A DNA stretch of 13,679 bases, taken from contig BBFE01000069.1 of NCBI GenBank assembly GCA_001313085.1, positions 1-13,679 of the forward strand. The letters are read 5' to 3'. Origin of the DNA: Paenibacillus sp. JCM 18996 (GTDB lineage Bacteria; Bacillota; Bacilli; Paenibacillales; NBRC-103111). Both the position numbers and the translations under genes were made by a program. Shown piece after piece: positions 8,725 through 13,679 of the stretch. The notes under the pieces are model-generated. The model searched no databases, had not been told where the DNA came from, and was given only the letters and a program-made list of their open reading frames with translations. The first letter of the stretch is position 1. Each line of letters begins with the position of its first letter.

Positions 8725-9324
8725 ATGGTTTTCGACGGCATTATTTTCTCCATCGTTATTGCCCTGTTTCGGGGCGGCAGCTTCAAGAGCTTTGCCGATC
8801 TTCGCTTGAAGAACGGGTGGGTTTTTTTTCCAATACTGCTTATCGTGCAGATCATTATTTTCAGTTTACAGACAAAGGTGCATTGGGTTGCGGTACTGAG
8901 CGATTATTCGTTTTTTTTGTTGATTTATGTCGTGGGCTTGTATTTTCTTTGGGTCAACCGTCAGCATACCGGGTTTCATTTAATCCTGATTGGAGTGGTC
9001 ATGAATTTTATCGTAATGGCCGCAAACGGGGGAAGAATGCCGGTTTCGGAAGAAGCGGCGGCAGTGCTTGATCCCAAATTTATTCAAATGCTGAAAGAAG
9101 GCTCTACGCCAAACATCAAATCTTAACGGATAAAACCTGGTTTGGGTTTCTAGGAGATATTATTCCTTTGTCCAGTCCATACCCCAGAACTCAGGTAATA
9201 AGTGTTGGTGATGTGGTCATGAATGTAGGGATATTCTTTTTTTATTCAAAATATACTCCTATCGGGTAAGAAAGAGAAATCCTACAGATCTGCTTTAAAA
9301 GAATCCACTTCTTCATGTTCATAA
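8725..9324 (+). CDS. DUF5317-like multi-spanning membrane protein, frameshifted
   Basis: Membrane protein of unknown function. The start ATG 8725 has GGAG eight bases upstream; the longer in-frame TTG at 8623 has no ribosome site and adds an untypical polar leader. Restored length is about 199 residues, with at least four hydrophobic segments: DGIIFSIVIALFRGGS, WVFFPILLIVQIIIFSLQT, SDYSFFLLIYVVGLYFLWV and FHLILIGVVMNFIVMAANGG. These precede the conserved GGRMPVS motif and a C-terminal LGDIIPLSSPYPRTQVISVGD...VGIFFFIQ segment. The arrangement, with NGGRMPVS and the LGD-P-P-VSVGD block, is what I associate with DUF5317 proteins, recalled rather than searched. Shifts: a lost C at 9100-9103 (KEG/LYAKHQ) and T7 9237-9243 (+1), which cancel to TAA 9322-9324. 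Confidence 0.75.
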
Positions 9325-9341
9325 AAAAAGGAGGTGAAAAC

Positions 9342-9431
9342 ATGGGACTGAAAGTAAAAGTAATTTTGTTTAACCTGGTAATTATCGCTTCTTTGGTTGT
9401 TGGTTTAACATCTGGGTTTCAATTTGAATAA
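9342..9431 (+). CDS. 29-residue single-span membrane peptide
   Basis: A micro-gene with one of the best ribosome sites in the window: AAGGAGGTG about five bases before ATG 9342. The peptide begins MGLKVKVILFNLVIIASLVV and ends GFQFE, TAA 9429-9431. It has a positively charged N-terminus (two Lys), about 17 hydrophobic residues (VILFNLVIIASLVVGL) and a short tail with an acidic end, as expected for one membrane helix with its N-terminus inside. It starts 17 bases after the DUF5317-like gene and 71 before the c-di-GMP enzyme gene, so it is probably co-transcribed with the first. Function unknown. It is intact, with no shifts. Confidence 0.7.
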   Translation: MGLKVKVILFNLVIIASLVVGLTSGFQFE

Positions 9432-9445
9432 CTTTTTTTTGGTAC

Positions 9446-9471
9446 GGGGAGGAGTAACTTTACTTCTTCCC
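9446..9471 (+). other. Hairpin before the c-di-GMP enzyme gene
   Basis: GGGGAGGAGT (9446-9455) pairs with ACTTCTTCCC (9462-9471) around a six-base loop, ten base pairs including two G-U. It is followed by TTTACC rather than a full T-run, so it is at best a weak terminator or attenuator. The purine arm resembles a ribosome site, but no start codon lies at a suitable distance. Confidence 0.45.
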
Positions 9472-9502
9472 TTTACCTTCTCTAGGAAAGGTTGAATTTT
9501 AG

Positions 9503-11377
9503 ATGGATCGAGCAGCAAAGTTTAAAACAGAATTTTTTTTAAAACCTACTAACTTATATTTTTTTGAGCTTGTCAGTGGTTGGGACTGCTTGCTTCCTAT
9601 TAAATATAAAATTAATTTCACCATCCCAGTCAGAGTGGGTTATATTATATTCCTTGATTGGCTCTATATTATTGCTAAATCAAGTTAAATTTCAGCTTCC
9701 TCCTAAGGGAAATAGTCTATCCATGGATTCCGCTTTATATTTGGCGTGTATGTTCACATTTGGATTACAGACCACTTTAAACGTACTCTTTGTGAGTACT
9801 TTTATATTTGCCTTTTATAAACGTAAGGTCAGCTGGTGGAAGCATCTGGGTAATTTTTTTCTAATTATTCTCTAATGATTTCCAGTGCTTACTACATATT
9901 TATCAAAACTGGCGCTGTCAGCGGACCAATGGACACCGATCGCATAGGTTCTTACATCCTCGCATTGACAGTTTATTTTACACTTAATGTGCTCTCAGTT
10001 GGACTTTATTACTTATTATTAATTGGGGCAATCTGTTTCAAGTTATAAAAGGCATCATAAACGACACTGTGGTTGCATATATAAGTACGCTTGTTATGTC
10101 TCTAATGTTAACTATGATTTTTTCAGCTGTATTTTTTTACTTTGGACTTTTCTTATTCCTCACGATCGCCGTCCTCTTATCCATATCCTTTAAACACCTC
10201 TTTCGATTATATGAGGAAGTTTCCAACAAAGCCATCCGGGATCAGAGGACCGGCCTCTATAACCACGGCTATTTTGAGGAATTATTGGAGAAAGCACTGA
10301 ACCAAGCCAAAGATACGCGCTCCACTTTCAGCCTCGCTATTCTGGATCTGGACAGTTTTAAAATATATAACGACACATACGGGCACTTAAAAGGAGATAA
10401 ACTGCTTGAGTTTTTTTCGGGAAGCTGCTTTTGAGCGAGTGTGAAAAAAAACAAGTATATAGTTGCGCGTTACGGCGGTGAAGAATTTACGGTCCTTCTA
10501 CCGGGATTGCATGAAAAGGAAGCTTTTTTTCGTTTGTTAACTCGCTGAGGAAGAAGGCCAATGATTCCTATTTCGAAGGAGTCGATGTTTTTTTCCGCAT
10601 GGCTGCCTATCTTTTTCGGCTGGAGTAGTTGAATATAAAAAAAAGACATATACGATAAATCCATTCTTCTGGATAAAGCCGATCAAGCGATGTACTATGC
10701 CAAAGCCCAGGGACGAAACCTGGTTCATATCTACAATAAACAATCGATCATACAGAAGAGCATTGACATTGAGAAGGATATCCAGGAAATTGAGCAGCAG
10801 TTAAAAAAATTTTCCTTTCCAAAGACGTGTACACGTTCCAGCACAGTAAGCGGGTATTCAGCTATGCAATGGACCTTTGCAATTATATCCCTTTGAGCGA
10901 TTCGGACAAGAAGACGCTGATGCTGGGTTCGCTGTTCCATGATATCGGCAAGCTCGAGGTGCCCAAGCATATTCTCAAGAAAAAAAGGAAAAGCTGACCG
11001 CAGAAGAATGGGAAACGGTGAAGAAGCATGTCGAATGGGGCAAGGAAATCGTGTCTGCCATCGACAAGTACAAGGAATTGCTGCCGCTGATTGAACTCCA
11101 TCATGAACGTGTGGATGGGAACGGATATCCCTATGGCCTGAAAGGGGAAGAGATTCCAAAGCTGGCGCGAATCTTGTGTGTCATTGATTCGTTTGACGCG
11201 ATGACTACGGAGAGGCCTTATCAGCAGACGAAAACTTTTGACGAGGCGATCCTGGAACTTAGACGCTGCGCGGGCGAACAGTTCGATCCTGAGTTTGTAG
11301 AACCGTTCATCAAGATGATTGTTACGAAGTATGATTTCAAGTTGGATTTTGAAAAGAATTCGGATGAGGTAGTTTAA
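9503..11377 (+). CDS. Membrane-bound GGDEF + HD-GYP c-di-GMP enzyme, frameshifted
   Basis: Carries both a c-di-GMP synthesis domain and a degradation domain. The start ATG 9503 has AGGAAAGG upstream. Restored length is about 619 residues. Residues 1-240 are a multi-helix membrane region (GTACFLLNIKL, SEWVILYSLIGSILLLNQ, DSALYLACMFTFGLQTTLNV, SYILALTVYFTLNVLSVGLY) of a type I cannot name. GGDEF follows from about 245: RTGLYNHGYFEELL, LDLDSFKIYNDTYGHLKGD, and an intact GGEEF at 10474-10488, with no RxxD inhibitory site before it. HD-GYP follows, with HDIGK (10938-10952) and HHERVDGNGYP (11099-11131), both complete. Ten shifts: T7 9559-9565 (+1), T7 9854-9860 (+2), lost G near 10025-10028, T7 10411-10417 (+2), A8 10444-10451 (+1), T7 10524-10530 (+2), T7 10588-10594 (+2), A8 10637-10644 (+2), A7 10803-10809 (+2), A7 10980-10986 (+2). 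They cancel exactly to TAA 11375-11377. Confidence 0.9.
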
Positions 11378-11407
11378 ATCGGCAGCGCACCCAGCGTTTG
11401 CCGATTT
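11376..11407 (+). terminator. Hairpin at the end of the c-di-GMP enzyme gene
   Basis: AAATCGGCA (11376-11384) and TGCCGATTT (11399-11407) form a perfect nine-base-pair stem overlapping the stop codon, with a 14-base loop. The 3' arm ends in TTT but no long T-run follows. It may act as a weak terminator or transcript end-stabiliser. Confidence 0.5.
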
Positions 11408-11770
11408 CTAGAACGGTGATGTTCAACGGTTACTACAAATCTTTAATGAGCTGCCTTGTAACTATTAGGGCCTTTTTTTTGTTTCTTAGCTTTCTTAATG
11501 TATAGAAAGTTATAAATTTGGGGGAGATAATGTTTTTTTCTTTTCCCAGGTCATCTCACTCGCTCGGGATTTTCAATGGGTCAACTTCGTCCAGGCTGAT
11601 TTGGGGAGCCTTAAGGTTTCTCTTTTGAGTTTATAATTTTTTTTACTTTTTTTTATTCATATTTTTTTTCATGTTTGCGTGCTAAATTTTACCTGAATTG
11701 CGTTATCGATAAAATAGGGTAAGCAGTCGGATTTAACAATTCGGATGAATGATCAAGTGGAGGGTATGGA
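11378..11770. other. Non-coding, T-rich interval
   Basis: About 390 bases without a supportable gene. It holds the 9-bp hairpin above, a T8 run at 11473-11480, and three T8 runs within 36 bases at 11637-11669. A short frame from ATG 11531 has a GGGGGAG nearby but encodes no recognisable protein and contains a T7 run. The right end carries the candidate promoter for the adaptor gene. Confidence 0.55.
11688..11715 (+). promoter_or_regulatory. Candidate promoter of the exporter adaptor gene
   Basis: TTTACC (11688-11693) and TAAAAT (11710-11715) are spaced by 16 bases and lie 55 bases before the start codon. The -10 matches five of six consensus bases and the -35 four of six. No other good pair is seen in this interval. 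Confidence 0.4.
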
Positions 11771-13679
11771 ATGAAGAGAAACGCTGCTCTAAGAATGATT
11801 GCGGCTTCCGTGTTGGTTGCGGCAATCACAGCTGCGATGACCGGCTGCGCCAAAAGCTCGGCGGCCGGCTCGGCAGGCAAGCAAGGTGCCGGAGGAAACC
11901 GTGCGCCTCGCCAAATGGCTGTGGAGACGCAGATCGTCCAGCTGTCGGACGCCTCGGGCGGGCAAATTTTTTTTACAGGCTCGATTGCACCTGCTTTTAC
12001 GACAAATCTGTCATCGAAGATCAGCGGCAGGGTAACTTCGTTGGAAGTAAAGGTCGGAGACCACGTCAAAGCAGGACAGGCCCTTGCCAGGATTGACACC
12101 GCGCAGCTGCAGCAGCAGCTGGATCAGCAGAAAAGCGCGGTGGCTGTAACGCAAGCCCAATACAACAAAGCGGTGAGCGATCAGGCTAATACGGTAAGCA
12201 ACGCGGAAAAAAGCTCTGGCCCTGCAGCAGGCGTCATACGACAAGACCGTGGGCGACCAGCAGAATGCTGTAGCTTCTGCCAAACAAGCGGTAGCTTTGG
12301 CGCAGGCTCAGCTGAATAACGCAATCACCACGCAGCAGAATGCCGTAGCGACAGCCAGGCAAGGGGTGGCCAGCTCACAGGCTTCTTTAAACAATTCCCA
12401 GGCGAGCTCTTCCACCGCGATCACGGTTGCCCAGAATAACCTGAATGCTACACTGGACAACTTGCTGACTCAGCAGAATAATAATTTGCAAACTTATCAG
12501 CTTAACATGCAGCAGGCTCTCTCTTCCTATAACACTGCCGCCCAATCCGGCGTAAAAAAAGATATCGATGCGGCTCTATCCAAGGTTCAGTCCAGCCAGC
12601 TTCAGCTGCAGCAGGCTCAGCAGGCGCAATACAAAGACGCGCAAACCGCGCAGCAGTCGGCGCAATCGCAGCTTACATCATTGCAGAACGCGCTGCTTCA
12701 GGCACAGAGCTCCCAATCCGTGCAGGTGGCGCAGGAAGCTCTGAATTCCGCTCTGCTCACATTGGCTAACGCACAAGGCTCGGCCGCATCTCAAATTGAT
12801 GTCAGCCAGCAGCAGCTTTTCCAGAGCCAGCTGGGCATGGTAAACGCACAGGGGGCTCAGCAGGCGTCTTTGAACAGCGCTAAGGCCTCGCTGGATCAGG
12901 CCGAGCAGGCTGTGAAAGCGGCTAAATCCACGGAGGCTCTGCAGGTGAACGCCGCTCAGTTGCAGCAGGCTAAAACCAATGTGCAGGTGCTCAGCGAGCA
13001 GCTCCAGGACGGTATGCTTACAGCTCCCTTTGACGGCGTAGTAGCGAGCATTGGGACTCCGCCTGGCAGAACGCCGGTGCACAGAACGCCATCGTGAGCC
13101 TGGCTTCGATGGATCAAATCCTGGCCACTGTGAACGTGTCCGAAGCTTCTATCGGCAAGATCAAAGCAGGCATGGGGATGTCCGTGAAGGTGCCTACATT
13201 GAACAAAACCTTCGAGGGTCAGGTTACGGCCATCCGCCCGACGATGGATGCTGCGACCAAATCTTACGGAGCGGATATCAAGCTTAATGATCCTAATCAC
13301 GAGCTGCTGCCGGGTATGTTCGCCGAATCTTCCCTGAAGAATGAAGCGCCAGGCGATTATGGTTCCCGCAGATGCGGTTTTGAGCCAGCCATCCGGCAAC
13401 GCGGTATTTATTGTCAAGGATGGAAAAGCAGTGAAGGTTCTGGTGAAAATTGGTCAAATGACAAGTCAATCTTATGAGGTTACAAGCGGCTTGAACATCG
13501 GAGACGAGCTTGTGGTGAAAGGGCAGGAGCTGCTGTCGGACAATGTACCGGTGCAAGTTGTGCAGCCGGGTCAATCAGGCCAGAAGCAGAGCGGAGCCAA
13601 AGGCGGGCAGCAAGGAGCGCCGCAGGACGGGCAGCAGGGAGCGCCGCAGGGCGGCGACAGAAGCCAGAAGCCGCAGAAC
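11771..13679 (+). CDS. Lipoprotein adaptor of a MacA/HlyD-type efflux system, partial, frameshifted
   Basis: Membrane-fusion adaptor that would link an inner-membrane exporter, probably a MacB-type ABC transporter encoded to the right, to the cell exterior. The start ATG 11771 follows GTGGAGGG at 11758-11765. The signal peptide ends in a lipobox MTGCAK (Cys about residue 26). Domains in order: first lipoyl half (SKISGRVTSLEVKVGDHVKA), a proline-free Q/A/S-rich helical hairpin of about 300 residues (about 12100-13009), second lipoyl half (MLTAPFDGVVASIGTPPG), a beta-barrel (MSVKVPTLNKTFEGQVTAIR; LLPGMFAE) and a membrane-proximal domain, then a G/Q-rich tail open at the window's end. More than 630 residues, against about 370-400 for ordinary MacA/YknX proteins. 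Shifts: A6 12207-12212 (+1), lost G near 13065, and a third near 13346-13351, where either one base is extra or two are missing. Confidence 0.88.
13604..13651 (+). repeat. 24-base tandem repeat coding the adaptor's G/Q/P tail
   Basis: Two head-to-tail 24-base units (13604-13627 and 13628-13651) differ at only two bases and encode the repeated residues GQQGAPQ with D or G following. They lie in the C-terminal tail after the last folded domain. Such units expand and contract by slippage, so the tail length probably varies among strains. Confidence 0.75.

Noticed and set aside
1826..11377. Programmed ribosomal frameshifting as the cause of the breaks
   Set aside because: Too many sites per gene, both shift sizes, no consistent slippery heptamer with stimulatory structure, and the same bias appears in unrelated genes.
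11461..11485. Terminator suggested by GGGCC followed by T8
   Set aside because: No matching 5' arm could be found to form a stem before the T-run.
11531..11630. Short frame with GGGGGAG upstream in the T-rich interval
   Set aside because: About 30 residues, begins with a T7 run of unreliable length, and shows no family or membrane-peptide features.
1..13679. Transposons, CRISPR arrays, tRNA or rRNA genes
   Set aside because: No transposase motifs, regularly spaced direct repeats or cloverleaf-like sequences were seen on either strand.

Overview
The window looks like a chromosomal segment of a Gram-positive endospore-former of the Paenibacillaceae, most likely Paenibacillus or a close relative. 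The basis is strong AAGGAGG-type ribosome binding sites, mid-range GC, a two-permease plus lipoprotein sugar ABC cassette of the LplB/YtcP type, and a large membrane-anchored AraC regulator beside it. This placement is an inference from gene families, not a database match.

Layout. Minus strand, 1-1034: the N-terminal epimerase part of NAD(P)H-hydrate repair enzyme Nnr (running off the left edge), preceded by a small conserved protein. 1035-1825: a long non-coding stretch with a near-consensus catabolite-responsive element (cre) and a leader carrying imperfect repeats. Plus strand, 1826-5313: two ABC sugar permeases and their lipoprotein binding protein, then a strong intrinsic terminator. 5518-7912: an AraC-type regulator with two membrane segments and an extracytoplasmic region, the probable regulator of the transporter. 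7970-8610: a TetR-family repressor. 8725-11377: a DUF5317-like membrane protein, a 29-residue membrane peptide and a membrane-bound GGDEF + HD-GYP c-di-GMP enzyme. 11771-13679 (open at the right edge): a lipoprotein adaptor of a MacA/HlyD-type exporter with an exceptionally long helical hairpin.

The dominant oddity is that nearly every gene is broken by single- or double-base shifts. Restoring each family's protein sequence shows a biased pattern: about 35 A/T homopolymers are one or two bases too long, while about 8 short G/C runs appear to have lost a base. No homopolymer exceeds 8, although many are 7 or 8. The proteins are otherwise well conserved, with intact motifs in all frames, so I read this as systematic sequencing or consensus error rather than true gene decay. 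Gene spans below are those of the restored genes, and the shift positions are listed in each entry.

Functionally the region combines CcpA/AraC-controlled sugar uptake, c-di-GMP signalling at the membrane and an export system. The parts most worth following up are the repeat-bearing leader, the DUF5317/micro-peptide/c-di-GMP cluster and the long-hairpin adaptor.
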